A stretch of DNA of 51,091 bases from JAPHTQ01 sp050302275 (GCA_050302275.1 JBNLAT010000018.1:1-51091); one strand, 5' to 3'; shown: positions 24,395-32,932, counted from the first letter of the stretch. The notes: generated by a model from the sequence alone, not told the origin. Translations and numbers: made by a program.

Positions 24395-25633
24395 TTACGC
24401 TTTGCGCTCTTTCCACTTGTCCGCTTCGTCGTCCCAGCCATCCATACGGATGTAGGAGTTGGAGCGGGGAGAGGCGATCATGTTGGGCTCAACCTCAACA
24501 CCGATGCCTTCGAGGAAGTTGACCAGACCGATACGCTCAATCATCTCACCGGTACGCTCGTGTTCCAGCGCATTCTCGGCAAAGAAGTCGATGATGCTGC
24601 CAGCCAGCTCTTCAATCTTCTCGAAGTCTTCGTCGCTCTCCAGTTTCATGAACGGAACGATCACGGTACCCATCAGATCACCGATCTTCAGGGTGCGTTT
24701 ACCGCCGACCAGAATGGAAACGCCCTTGTCATCGCCGGGGCTCAGTGCCTTGTTCATCACGTTGAGGCAGTGCATGCAACGGACGCAGTCCTTGTTGTTG
24801 ACCGCCAGGGTGTCGTCGTCATTGAGACTCAGCGCCTGGGTCGGGCAACGGGTGATGACGTTGTCGATGACATATTTACGTCCTTTATCTGCGACAAATT
24901 GCTTCACTTCGTCCTGATCGACTTTCATGTCGTCACGCCAGGTACCGATCACCGAGAAGTCGGCGCGGTGGATCGAGTTCATGCAGTCGTTGGCGCAGCC
25001 AGAGACCTTGAACTTGAACTTGTAGGGCAGGGCGGGACGGTGCATATCGTCAAGGAAGGCGTTGACCAGGGTACGGTGGGTACGCTGCTCGTCGACGCAG
25101 GATTGTTCGCAACGTGCGGCACCGACGCAAGACATACCGGTACGAACCGCCGGACCGGCACCACCGAGGTCGAAGCCCATTTCGTTGATCTCATCGAAAG
25201 CAGGCTGGACATTCTCCGAGGTACAACCCTGGAACATAATGTCGCCGGATTGACCGTGGAAGGCGATCAGGCCCGAGCCGTACTTCTCCCAGATATCGCA
25301 AAATTTGCGCAGGGTGGCGGTGTCGTAGTGCATTCCGGCGGGAGGCATGACGCGCAGGGTGTGGAACTCAGCCGCAGCGGGGAACATCGGCTTTTTGTTC
25401 TCATCCAGCAGTTCGGTGAAGCGCGGGATGATACCGCCACCGTAGCCGACGACGCCGACGGTGCCGCCTTTCCAGTAACCCTTGCGGGTCTCATATGAGG
25501 TTTCCAACTGACCCATCAGGTCAACCATCATGTCGCTATCTTTCGCCAGACGTTTAATGCCGGTGACAAAGCTGGGCCATGGCCCGCTTTCCAGCTGGTC
25601 AAGCATGGGGGTATCGTGCAATTTCTTAGCCAT
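24395..25633 (-). CDS. dsrA: Dissimilatory sulfite reductase alpha subunit (reverse type), solitary
   Basis: DsrA forms with DsrB an alpha2beta2 siroheme sulfite reductase; in sulfur oxidisers it runs in reverse, turning sulfur carried by DsrC into sulfite. From the ATG at 25633 (GGGAG upstream) the product has 412 residues, about full length. Siroheme/[4Fe-4S] cysteines are at 169 and 175 (CVGAARC) and at 213 and 217 (CANDC). The inserted ferredoxin domain has Cys263, 283, 286 and 289 (CPTQAL, CVRCMHC). All metal ligands are therefore kept. Oddly, no dsrB, dsrEFH, dsrC or dsrMKJOP follows: a terminator and a convergent deacetylase gene lie directly downstream, and a divergent membrane protein upstream. 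Confidence 0.93.
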   Translation of the reverse strand: MAKKLHDTPMLDQLESGPWPSFVTGIKRLAKDSDMMVDLMGQLETSYETRKGYWKGGTVGVVGYGGGIIPRFTELLDENKKPMFPAAAEFHTLRVMPPAGMHYDTATLRKFCDIWEKYGSGLIAFHGQSGDIMFQGCTSENVQPAFDEINEMGFDLGGAGPAVRTGMSCVGAARCEQSCVDEQRTHRTLVNAFLDDMHRPALPYKFKFKVSGCANDCMNSIHRADFSVIGTWRDDMKVDQDEVKQFVADKGRKYVIDNVITRCPTQALSLNDDDTLAVNNKDCVRCMHCLNVMNKALSPGDDKGVSILVGGKRTLKIGDLMGTVIVPFMKLESDEDFEKIEELAGSIIDFFAENALEHERTGEMIERIGLVNFLEGIGVEVEPNMIASPRSNSYIRMDGWDDEADKWKERKA

Positions 25634-25922
25634 TACCAAATTCTCCCTGTCTATATAAGGATTAACACGGTTCCCGGTCTGCTCATCCAACTGCTACTAC
25701 TTTCGCCGACAAGCGGCGCACAGTGGTGATGCTGCCGTAACAAATGGCGGAGCGGGTGCTCCGTGGTAAATAACATAGTAATCCGGTCAGGAAATGTCAA
25801 TCCCTTGATTTGGAAAAGAAACCTGAGAAGTATAGTGGTTTCTGTGCCATTTTCTCGGCAGGAATCGCTGCACTTCGGGGCTGGCCTGTTGCTATAGTGG
25901 GCAGAGTCACGGAGGAGAAGCC

Positions 25923-26771
25923 ATGACCGTCAATTACCGCAAAACTCTTATCACTTTGTTGCTGGTTGCCCTGGCCGCGTTGGCCTGGTTTGGCACGGTT
26001 GATGACTACGGCAGGGAGTACACCGATAAGGGCTTTAAGCGGGCGCTGATTACCTTCGCTGTCGCGCGCACCCTCAACGGGGTGATCTCGGTGGCGCAGG
26101 GGACCGAAGTGGCGGTGCAGCCTGCCGGGATCGGCATCAATTTTACCCCCGGTGAGATCCTCGACCCGATTAACGACCTGATCGAACGCTTCTCCTGGGT
26201 GATGCTCGCCAGCAGTACTTCGTTGGGCTTGCAGAAGCTGCTGCTGAGCATCTTTGCTTCCCCGGCCTTCACCGTGCTGATCCTGCTGGTGTTACTGGCT
26301 GCTGCTGCCGCCCTCTGGTATCCAGGTAGACGCCCAGAATGGCTCAAGCCGCTGGCCTATCAAGTTGCGCTTATCGTGCTGGTACTGCGTTTTGCGATTC
26401 CCGCAGTGGCGATCGCCTCGGAGGGGATTTTCCACTTCTTCCTTGAGGAGCAGTACAACAGCTCCACCCAGGGTATCGAACAGACCAGCGATGAGATCGC
26501 ACGGGTTAACAGTCAGGCCGAGGCACAGCGGCCCATCACTGAAACAGACTCCCTGCTGGCACGCGCTAAACGTATCTACGATAACGCTACCGCCAGCCTC
26601 GATATTCAGGGTTACATCACCCGCTACAAGGCCGCCGCGGCCAATGCCAGTGAGCACGCGATTAACCTGATTGTCATCTTCATCCTGCAGACTGTCCTCC
26701 TGCCGCTGTTCTTTCTCTGGGTATTAGTGCGGCTGGTGAGGCGCCTGTCACGCTTTAATCCCCTTAGCTGA
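25923..26771 (+). CDS. Conserved membrane protein of unknown function
   Basis: I do not recognise a named family. The 282 residues show an N-terminal membrane helix (TLITLLLVALAALAWF), a periplasmic segment (about 35-90) with TLNGVISVAQGTEVAVQPAG and NFTPGEILDPINDLIERFSW, three more helices at about 115-135, 148-172 and 243-268, and a helical, polar region (about 180-240) with heptad-like spacing. A strong GGAGGAG site precedes the ATG. It diverges from dsrA across 289 bases. No catalytic motif is evident. Confidence 0.75.
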   Translation: MTVNYRKTLITLLLVALAALAWFGTVDDYGREYTDKGFKRALITFAVARTLNGVISVAQGTEVAVQPAGIGINFTPGEILDPINDLIERFSWVMLASSTSLGLQKLLLSIFASPAFTVLILLVLLAAAAALWYPGRRPEWLKPLAYQVALIVLVLRFAIPAVAIASEGIFHFFLEEQYNSSTQGIEQTSDEIARVNSQAEAQRPITETDSLLARAKRIYDNATASLDIQGYITRYKAAAANASEHAINLIVIFILQTVLLPLFFLWVLVRLVRRLSRFNPLS

Positions 26772-26871
26772 CAAGCGGTATGGCGTCTGAGTACCCGTGG
26801 ACTATAGTTGGGCTATCAATGCCGTGGGGGAAGCGGCTCAATAGAACGACGAAGGACAGGTTGGAGGCACC

Positions 26872-27072
26872 ATGGAAGCGAGGTTAGCAAAAGCGGGCGA
26901 GTCGAGGGTCAGGCCCGTGAATGGGAAAATCTACCGCACCGAGGGCAATGAAAGTCTGTTGGTGTTAGGGGTGCACACCAGTAGTGTGTTCGTTGAATTT
27001 GCCGATGGGCGTTTTCGCCACATGAGCTATCACGAGTGGGAAAGACTCAATCCTAACCCCTCGCGCTGCTAG
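26872..27072 (+). CDS. Small hypothetical protein (66 residues)
   Basis: A ribosome site (TTGGAGG) stands just before the ATG and a Rho-independent terminator follows at 27092, so this short frame is probably translated. The product is soluble and mixed-charge, with a beta-rich middle (ESLLVLGVHTSSVFVEFADG) and the ending HMSYHEWERLNPN. I do not recognise the family. It lies between a membrane-protein gene and gltX. Confidence 0.55.
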   Translation: MEARLAKAGESRVRPVNGKIYRTEGNESLLVLGVHTSSVFVEFADGRFRHMSYHEWERLNPNPSRC

Positions 27073-27091
27073 GCAGCGCTTAGCTGTAATC

Positions 27092-27117
27092 AAGCCGACC
27101 TCTGGTCGGCTTTTTTT
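27092..27117 (+). terminator. Terminator after the small gene
   Basis: AAGCCGACC (27092-27100) pairs with GGTCGGCTT (27104-27112) around a 3-base loop, and the stem runs into a T tract. It insulates gltX from upstream transcription. Confidence 0.87.
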
Positions 27118-27234
27118 GTGTTCATAAGCGGCGCATCTCCATGGATTATCTTCGTCCTGGCATCGCAGTAGCGTGGTTGGCCGGGTATAATCCCGCCTTT
27201 CCGCTATGACCAGAACAAGACGAAACGAATCCGC

Positions 27235-28632
27235 ATGAGCATCAAAACCCGCTTTGCCCCCAGCCCGACAGGCTATCTCCATGTCGGCGGCGCCCGTACC
27301 GCCCTTTTCTCCTGGCTTCATGCCCGCAAGCACGGCGGTCGCTTTGTATTGCGCATCGAAGATACCGATCTGGAGCGTTCCACCCAGGAGTCGGTGAACG
27401 CCATCCTTGAGGGGATGACCTGGCTCGGGCTGGAATACGACGAAGGCCCGTTCTATCAGACCCACCGTTTTGATCGTTACAACGAAGTCATCGATCAGAT
27501 GCTGGAGCAGGGCCACGCCTACCGCTGCAACTGCTCCAAAGAACGTCTGGAGACCCTGCGCGACGCGCAGATGAAGCGCAAGGAGAAGCCACGTTACGAT
27601 GGTCACTGCCGTGCGTTGAATATCAGTGCCGACGAGCCGCACGTGATTCGCTTTCGCAATCCTGCCGAAGGGGTGGTGCGTTTCGACGACATGGTGCGCG
27701 GCAAGGTGGTATTCCAGAACACCGAGCTGGATGACCTGATTATCCGTCGTACCGACGGTTCGCCCACCTACAACCTTACCGTGGTGGTGGACGACCTCGA
27801 CATGGGTATCACCCAGGTGATCCGTGGCGACGACCACATCAATAACACCCCGAGGCAGATCAACCTGCTGCAGGCGATGGGTGCCGAGCCGCCGCAGTAC
27901 GCCCACGTGCCGATGATCCTCGGTGATGACGGAGCGCGTCTCTCCAAGCGCCACGGCGCAGTTAGCGTGATGCAGTACAAGGAGCAGGGCATCCTGCCCG
28001 AGGCGCTGCTCAACTATCTGGTCCGCCTGGGCTGGTCTTACGAAGACCGCGAGGTGTTCTCCCTCGACGAGATGATCGAGCTGTTCGATATCAGCGACGT
28101 CAACAAGGCTGCCTCGGCCTTCAACACCGAAAAGCTGTTGTGGCTCAACCAGCACTACATCAAGAGCAACACGCCAGAGCGTATCGCCCACCTGCTGAGT
28201 CCGCATCTTGGCGATCTGGGCATCGACCCTGCCGAAGGACCGGAACTGGCCGCGGTGGTCGAAGCGCAGCGCGAACGGGCCAAAACTCTGGTGGAGCTGG
28301 CTGAGATCAGCGCCTTCTACTATCGCGATTTCGAGGGTTATCCAGAGAAACCGGCGAAGAAGGCCTTTGGTGAAGCCTCTGTTGCCCCGTTGGAAACCGT
28401 GAAAGCCAAGCTGGAAGCGCTGGCCGATTGGGAGCGCGAGGCGATCCACGGCTGCATTGAGCAGACCGTCGCTGAACTGGAGATCGGTATGGGTAAGCTG
28501 GGTATGCCGCTGCGTTTGGCAGTAACCGGTGGCACTCCTGCCCCTGATCTGGATCTTACCCTCTACATCGTCGGTAAAGAGACGACGTTGAGGCGTATCG
28601 ATCAGGCCCTCGAATTTATCCGTAAAGGCTGA
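27235..28632 (+). CDS. gltX: Glutamyl-tRNA synthetase
   Basis: This class I synthetase charges tRNA-Glu. The HIGH-type motif is PSPTGYLHVGGARTALF (residues 9-25), the KMSKS-type loop is DGARLSKRHGAVSV, and the domain order of a 465-residue bacterial GluRS is complete with its helical anticodon-binding end. A Cys-containing zinc-like segment (RCNCSKE, followed by RYDGHCR) is present as in E. coli GluRS. The ATG at 27235 has no strong ribosome site. glnS follows after 66 bases, and tRNA-Glu lies just downstream of glnS. A very long antisense frame over gltX-glnS is a composition artefact. Confidence 0.97.
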   Translation: MSIKTRFAPSPTGYLHVGGARTALFSWLHARKHGGRFVLRIEDTDLERSTQESVNAILEGMTWLGLEYDEGPFYQTHRFDRYNEVIDQMLEQGHAYRCNCSKERLETLRDAQMKRKEKPRYDGHCRALNISADEPHVIRFRNPAEGVVRFDDMVRGKVVFQNTELDDLIIRRTDGSPTYNLTVVVDDLDMGITQVIRGDDHINNTPRQINLLQAMGAEPPQYAHVPMILGDDGARLSKRHGAVSVMQYKEQGILPEALLNYLVRLGWSYEDREVFSLDEMIELFDISDVNKAASAFNTEKLLWLNQHYIKSNTPERIAHLLSPHLGDLGIDPAEGPELAAVVEAQRERAKTLVELAEISAFYYRDFEGYPEKPAKKAFGEASVAPLETVKAKLEALADWEREAIHGCIEQTVAELEIGMGKLGMPLRLAVTGGTPAPDLDLTLYIVGKETTLRRIDQALEFIRKG

Positions 28633-28698
28633 AACATTGCCGCTATAATGTCGGCAACCCGCAGCACGGCTGCATCTGAATAGGAAGGTTCTACGTAA

Positions 28699-30390
28699 AT
28701 GAGTAACGAAGTCTCCACTCCGAGAAACTTCATCCGTCACATCATCGACGAAGACATCGCCGCAGGTAAAAACGGCGGCCAGGTGGTGACCCGTTTTCCG
28801 CCGGAGCCCAACGGCTACCTGCACATTGGCCACGCCAAGTCGATCTGCCTCAACTTTGGCCTGGCTCGTGACTATCAGGGCAAGTGCAACCTGCGTTTCG
28901 ACGACACCAATCCACACAAGGAGAACATGGAGTTCGTCGAGGCGATCCAGAACGATGTGAAGTGGTTGGGCTTCGAGTGGGGTGACAAGACCTATTACGC
29001 TTCCGACTACTTCGAAAAACTCTACGAGTTCGCTATCGAGCTGATTGAGAAGGGGCTGGCTTACGTCTGCGACCTCAGCGCAGAGGAGACCCGTGAGTAT
29101 CGCGGCACCCTGAAAGAGCCAGGCAAGAACAGTCCCTACCGCGAGCGCACGGTGGAGGAGAACCTGGATCTGTTCAAACGCATGCGCGCCGGGGAGTTCC
29201 CTGACGGCGCCAAGGTGCTGCGGGCGAAGATCGACATGGCTTCCCCCAACATGAACCTGCGTGACCCGACCCTCTATCGCATCCGTCACGGCGTGGTCCA
29301 CCACCAGACCGGTAGTGAGTGGTGCCTCTATCCGATGTACGACTACACCCATCCGATCTCCGACGCACTGGAAGGGGTGACTCACTCCATCTGTACCCTG
29401 GAGTTTGAAGACCACCGCCCGCTCTACGACTGGGTGCTGGATAACATCACCATTCCCTGTCATCCGCAGCAGATCGAGTTCTCACGCCTCAACCTGCAAT
29501 ACACCGTGATGAGCAAGCGCAAGCTGACTCAACTGGTGAATGACGGTCTGGTCGAGGGTTGGGACGACCCGCGCATGCCGACTATCGCCGGACTGCGTCG
29601 CCGCGGCTATACTCCGGCCTCGATCCGTGAATTCACCGACCGCATCGGCGTGACTAAAGCCGACAATAGCGTCGAGATGGGCATCCTGGAGAGCTGCATC
29701 CGCGAAGATCTGGATGCCAACGCCCCTCGTGCCATGGCGGTCTTGAACCCACTCAAGGTGGTGCTGACCAACTATCCTGACGACAAGGTGGAGATGCTTG
29801 AGGCACCCAACCATCCCAAAGACGAAGCGATGGGTAGCCGTGAGTTGCCGTTCTGCAATGAGATCTACATCGACCGCGAAGACTTCATGGAAGTGAAGCC
29901 GAACAAGCACTTCAAACGCCTGGTTAGCGGCGAAGAGGTACGTCTGCGTAACGCCTATGTCATTCGCGCCGACGAAGTGATCAAAGACCCGGCAGGGGAG
30001 ATCATTGAACTGCGTTGCAGCGTCGATATGGATACTCTGGGCAAGAACCCGGAAGGGCGTAAGGTGAAGGGGGTGATCCACTGGGTCTCCGCCCGTCACG
30101 GCCTGCATGCCGAGGTACGCCTCTACGACCGCCTGTTTAACGTGCCGCACCCGGATGCGGAGAAGGGCGTTGAGGACTTCACCTCGCTGCTCAATCCCGA
30201 TTCCCTGCGTACCCTGACCCAGTGTGTACTGGAGCCGAGCCTGGCGAATGCCCAGACAGGTAGCCGCTACCAGTTCGAGCGGGAGGGCTACTTCTGCTTC
30301 GACGGCGTGGCCTCCACGGCGGAACGACCCGTGTTCAACCGGGTGGTACAGCTGCGTGATTCCTGGGCCAAGATCGAGCAGGGAGAGTAA
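28699..30390 (+). CDS. glnS: Glutaminyl-tRNA synthetase
   Basis: This class I synthetase charges tRNA-Gln; the 563-residue length is standard. The HIGH-type motif is PPEPNGYLHIGHAKSICLNFG and the KMSKS-type loop VMSKRKLTQLV. The C-terminal region shows the two beta-barrel anticodon-binding domains. AGGAAGG lies upstream of the ATG. Its presence means that Gln-tRNA is made directly. It forms a pair with gltX and is followed by an independently promoted tRNA cluster. Confidence 0.97.
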   Translation: MSNEVSTPRNFIRHIIDEDIAAGKNGGQVVTRFPPEPNGYLHIGHAKSICLNFGLARDYQGKCNLRFDDTNPHKENMEFVEAIQNDVKWLGFEWGDKTYYASDYFEKLYEFAIELIEKGLAYVCDLSAEETREYRGTLKEPGKNSPYRERTVEENLDLFKRMRAGEFPDGAKVLRAKIDMASPNMNLRDPTLYRIRHGVVHHQTGSEWCLYPMYDYTHPISDALEGVTHSICTLEFEDHRPLYDWVLDNITIPCHPQQIEFSRLNLQYTVMSKRKLTQLVNDGLVEGWDDPRMPTIAGLRRRGYTPASIREFTDRIGVTKADNSVEMGILESCIREDLDANAPRAMAVLNPLKVVLTNYPDDKVEMLEAPNHPKDEAMGSRELPFCNEIYIDREDFMEVKPNKHFKRLVSGEEVRLRNAYVIRADEVIKDPAGEIIELRCSVDMDTLGKNPEGRKVKGVIHWVSARHGLHAEVRLYDRLFNVPHPDAEKGVEDFTSLLNPDSLRTLTQCVLEPSLANAQTGSRYQFEREGYFCFDGVASTAERPVFNRVVQLRDSWAKIEQGE

Positions 30391-30426
30391 AGCAACAGGT
30401 CGTCTGCAATAATCCCTGTCACAGGC

Positions 30427-30454
30427 TTGACACAGGCGACCAAATCTCTAGAAT
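30427..30454 (+). promoter_or_regulatory. Sigma-70 promoter of the tRNA-Ala/tRNA-Glu unit
   Basis: TTGACA at 30427-30432 and TAGAAT at 30449-30454 are 16 bases apart. The start would fall about ten bases before the first tRNA base at 30471. Confidence 0.75.
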
Positions 30455-30470
30455 ACACGCCTTCCTTACC

Positions 30471-30546
<76 letters not shown>

Positions 30547-30596
30547 GGTTCGGTGCAGCCGATACCGTAAATCGGCACGACAAAACGCAAGTTTTT

Positions 30597-30672
30597 GTCC
30601 CCTTCGTCTAGAGGCCTAGGACATCGCCCTTTCACGGCGACGACAGGGGTTCGACTCCCCTAGGGGACGCCA
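30597..30672 (+). tRNA. tRNA-Glu (anticodon TTC)
   Basis: The acceptor 30597-30603 pairs with 30662-30668, the anticodon TTC is at 30631-30633 within stem 30624-30628/30636-30640, and CCA ends the gene at 30672. It is 50 bases after tRNA-Ala and shares its transcript. Confidence 0.96.
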
Positions 30673-30677
30673 ACAAG

Positions 30678-30710
30678 AAACCCGCAAGGTATCTGCCTTG
30701 CGGGTTTTTT
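30678..30710 (+). terminator. Terminator of the tRNA unit
   Basis: CCCGCAAGG (30681-30689) pairs with CCTTGCGGG (30696-30704), and six or more T follow. Confidence 0.9.
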
Positions 30711-30780
30711 CTTTTCTGCTCTGCGTTAATCCTTATTGTTTCGCCATGGAAAATAAGGTGACTGCGGCTATCCTCAGAGT

Positions 30781-31122
30781 ATGTCTTCAGCAAGCAAAAA
30801 AATACCTGCAATGATTGTGGCATTATCTCTGGTGCTACTACCGTTACAGATGTCTCAGGCCGAAACGGCAGTCGCTGCTGATGTTGCCCATTGCCTGCAG
30901 CATGAGGATGCTACGGCAGATCAGAATACACATCACCACAGGGTGGTACTCAATCATTGTTGTGCACCGCATCTGTGCCATGCGACACATGCCTATCTGC
31001 TAAATGATGCCAACGGGAGTTTCTCTCTTTCTCCAGTCATCGTTTTACGTCTGTCTCCCTACAATAAAGCCGCCATTGTCAGTCGGCCACTCACACCGCC
31101 GTTTCATCCACCGAAAGCCTGA
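30781..31122 (+). CDS. Small secreted His/Cys-rich protein, unknown
   Basis: The 113-residue product begins with a signal peptide (IVALSLVLLPLQMSQAETA). The mature part is rich in possible metal ligands: HCLQHEDA, THHHRVVLNHCCAPHLCHATH, all within about 40 residues. The tail PLTPPFHPPKA resembles small periplasmic proteins found next to heavy-metal efflux genes. I do not recognise a named family. The neighbours (a Met-rich secreted protein, a SHOCT protein and an HMA-like protein) support a metal-handling role by context only. The ribosome site is weak. Confidence 0.6.
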   Translation: MSSASKKIPAMIVALSLVLLPLQMSQAETAVAADVAHCLQHEDATADQNTHHHRVVLNHCCAPHLCHATHAYLLNDANGSFSLSPVIVLRLSPYNKAAIVSRPLTPPFHPPKA

Positions 31123-31200
31123 TCGATCCTTTTCCGTTTCTACGGCCGTACACCGTTTAACGTTGTTAGTGCAGTGCTATGCGTTGCAAAGGAGCGAGTC

Positions 31201-31605
31201 ATGAACATTCTCAAACACAGCATATTCATTATTTTGTTGGCCTTCGGTCTAACCAATGTGTCTCTGGTTAATGCCGAAGAAAACGATACTAGCAATAACG
31301 TCCCTCCCATGATGAATGGCTACGGTATGCCGATGATGGGCGGGCAATGGAATGGTCCACCGCCGAATAGCGGACAGTGGAACGGAATGCCAATGATGGG
31401 TGGTCAATGGAATGGCATGCCGATGATGGGCGGTCATTGGGGTGGTCCAATGATGGGTAATCCGTGGGGCGGGATGCCGATGATGAACGGATACTGGAAC
31501 GGCGGTATGCCCTGCCAGCAGACAGTCAATATACAGCAGATGAGTCAACGACTGGCGCATATTGAGGAGCAGCTGGATAAATTGCTGAAGCAGAAGAATC
31601 GTTAG
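31201..31605 (+). CDS. Secreted Met/Gly/Trp-rich repeat protein
   Basis: The ATG at 31201 follows a GGAG element. The 134 residues comprise a signal peptide (IFIILLAFGLTNVSLVNAEE), a low-complexity middle (about 35-105) built from degenerate units of the type GQWNGMPMMG, and a C-terminal coiled-coil-like tail (QMSQRLAHIEEQLDKLLKQ) that may oligomerise. Methionine-rich segments in periplasmic proteins commonly bind Cu(I) or Ag(I); that role is inferred here from composition and the neighbouring genes. One Cys precedes the tail. Confidence 0.65.
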   Translation: MNILKHSIFIILLAFGLTNVSLVNAEENDTSNNVPPMMNGYGMPMMGGQWNGPPPNSGQWNGMPMMGGQWNGMPMMGGHWGGPMMGNPWGGMPMMNGYWNGGMPCQQTVNIQQMSQRLAHIEEQLDKLLKQKNR

Positions 31606-31701
31606 ATGAAGTTTCTATGTATCTGCACTGCACTAAATGTGGTGCAGTACTGACCGCCAGGAATGTCGATGTTGGCAAACCAATCTGAAAGGAGGAGCGA
31701 T

Positions 31702-31932
31702 ATGTGGTGGGGATATGAACATCCGATGGGATATGGCTACGGTGGTATTGTTATGTGGATATTCTGGATATTGTTGATCGTGCTGGTTGTCTGGTTACTG
31801 AAGAATGTGATCAGTGGACAGGGTGTCACACCGCGAAGTAGTAGCGCACTGGAAATACTTGAGCAGCGGTACGCAAAGGGAGAAATAGACAAAGAGGAGT
31901 TTGAACAGAAGAAACGTGATCTTAGTAGCTGA
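31702..31932 (+). CDS. Small membrane protein with SHOCT domain
   Basis: I start it at the ATG at 31702, which has the very strong site AAAGGAGGAG; the earlier ATG at 31663 has none. The 76-residue product has an aromatic N-terminus (MWWGYEHPMGYGYGG), one membrane helix (IVMWIFWILLIVLVVWLL) and a C-terminal SHOCT motif (ALEILEQRYAKGEIDKEEFE). SHOCT is a short domain of unknown function often at the end of small membrane proteins. It lies 12 bases before the next gene, so the two are co-transcribed. Confidence 0.78.
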   Translation: MWWGYEHPMGYGYGGIVMWIFWILLIVLVVWLLKNVISGQGVTPRSSSALEILEQRYAKGEIDKEEFEQKKRDLSS

Positions 31933-31944
31933 ACGGAGGAGTCG

Positions 31945-32295
31945 ATGCAACAGAATCAGAGTCATGACAGAGGAGTATGGGATGTGCGACGAAAAATCGT
32001 CGTGCCTGCATTGGTTGAGCAAGGTAATCCAGCTTCCGCTATTGAGGCTGTCGAGGCACTGGAAGGTGTCCGGGGTGTGGATGTGAATGCGAAGAAAAAA
32101 CAGTTGGAAGTGGCCTACGATGCTTCAAGGATCGATTATCACTCAATTGCTGTCACCTTGAATGAACATGGGTTGCCGCCTTTAGATAGCTGGTGGTCAA
32201 ATCTGTGGGCAAGAATTTATCAATTCACAGACAGCAATGCGCGTGACAATGCCAACGCGCCTGCGCCACCATGTTGCAATAAGCCACCCAAGTAG
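31945..32295 (+). CDS. HMA-like (ferredoxin-fold) small protein without the CxxC motif
   Basis: The 116-residue product has the secondary-structure pattern of a heavy-metal-associated domain (residues 14-75: KIVVPALVEQGNPASAIEAV, then VRGVDVNAKKKQLEVAYD, then YHSIAVTLNEHGL), but the usual GMxCxxC loop is replaced by PALVEQGNPAS. A C-terminal tail ends APAPPCCNKPPK, with a Cys-Cys pair that could bind metal instead. GGAGGAG precedes the ATG. The assignment to the HMA fold is tentative. Confidence 0.55.
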   Translation: MQQNQSHDRGVWDVRRKIVVPALVEQGNPASAIEAVEALEGVRGVDVNAKKKQLEVAYDASRIDYHSIAVTLNEHGLPPLDSWWSNLWARIYQFTDSNARDNANAPAPPCCNKPPK

Positions 32296-32311
32296 CCAGC
32301 CTGTCGCCAAA

Positions 32312-32593
32312 TTATTCAGTAACTTCTACACCGTGCCAGAAGGCAATTCGATCCCTGATTTCCTGTGCGGCTTCTTTCGGTTCGGGGTAGTACCAGGCTG
32401 CATCGGGATTTTTCCTGTCACCGACTACGATGCTGTAATAGTTGGCGACACCTTTCCATGGGCATGTGCTGTGAGTGTCGCTCGGTTCCAGGTACTCCTG
32501 ATGAACAGCACTGGCAGGGAAGTAATGATTCCCTTCCACTACTACAGTGTCGTCACTTTCCGCAATTACCGTTCCTTCCCATAGTGCACGCAT
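32312..32593 (-). CDS. DUF427 domain protein
   Basis: This 93-residue protein is a complete DUF427 domain: MRALWEGTVIAESDDTVVVEGNHYFP, the conserved STCPWKGVANYYSI, then DAAWYYPEPKEAA and IRDRIAFWHGVEV. The family is widespread and small; its function is unknown. It is convergent with the HMA-like gene 16 bases away. Confidence 0.85.
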   Translation of the reverse strand: MRALWEGTVIAESDDTVVVEGNHYFPASAVHQEYLEPSDTHSTCPWKGVANYYSIVVGDRKNPDAAWYYPEPKEAAQEIRDRIAFWHGVEVTE

Positions 32594-32932
32594 AAGCAGT
32601 CCTCCAAATTACCATAATAGAAGTATGGCGCATTTTGCTGCGAGCGTTTGCTGTTGGATAAAACAGACAATTATTTAGGGTGTATCGATTATGGTTTTTA
32701 TATATTAAGCAGGATTTGGAAATTTTTCTTTGTTTTATCAATGAACGCCACCATCTTTCTTGTAAACAGCCTCGATTTGAACGAGGCTTGTGATCGTTGT
32801 ACTCCAGTGAATTTGTACTCAGGAAGGGGGAAGGTCACGCAGTGATAAATCTCGGCTGCAGCATTTAGTTTTCTCCTCTCTTATTCACCATCGAATAATC
32901 TGGACTATCCGGAAATAAAAACGAGGTGAAGT
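32594..32932. other. AT-rich intergenic region before the fused oxidase gene
   Basis: No gene is visible. The part 32640-32760 is markedly AT-rich and must hold the oxidase promoter, but no clear -35/-10 pair or FNR box stands out. A 7-bp hairpin (AGCCTCG 32768-32774 with CGAGGCT 32782-32788) lies about 145 bases before the oxidase start and lacks a T run, so it may be part of the mRNA leader. Confidence 0.5.

Noticed and set aside
26965..29463. An 832-codon open frame antisense to gltX and glnS
   Set aside because: It mirrors two complete synthetase genes with full active-site motifs. The frame is open because of GC-rich codon use; it has no ribosome site and no recognisable domain.
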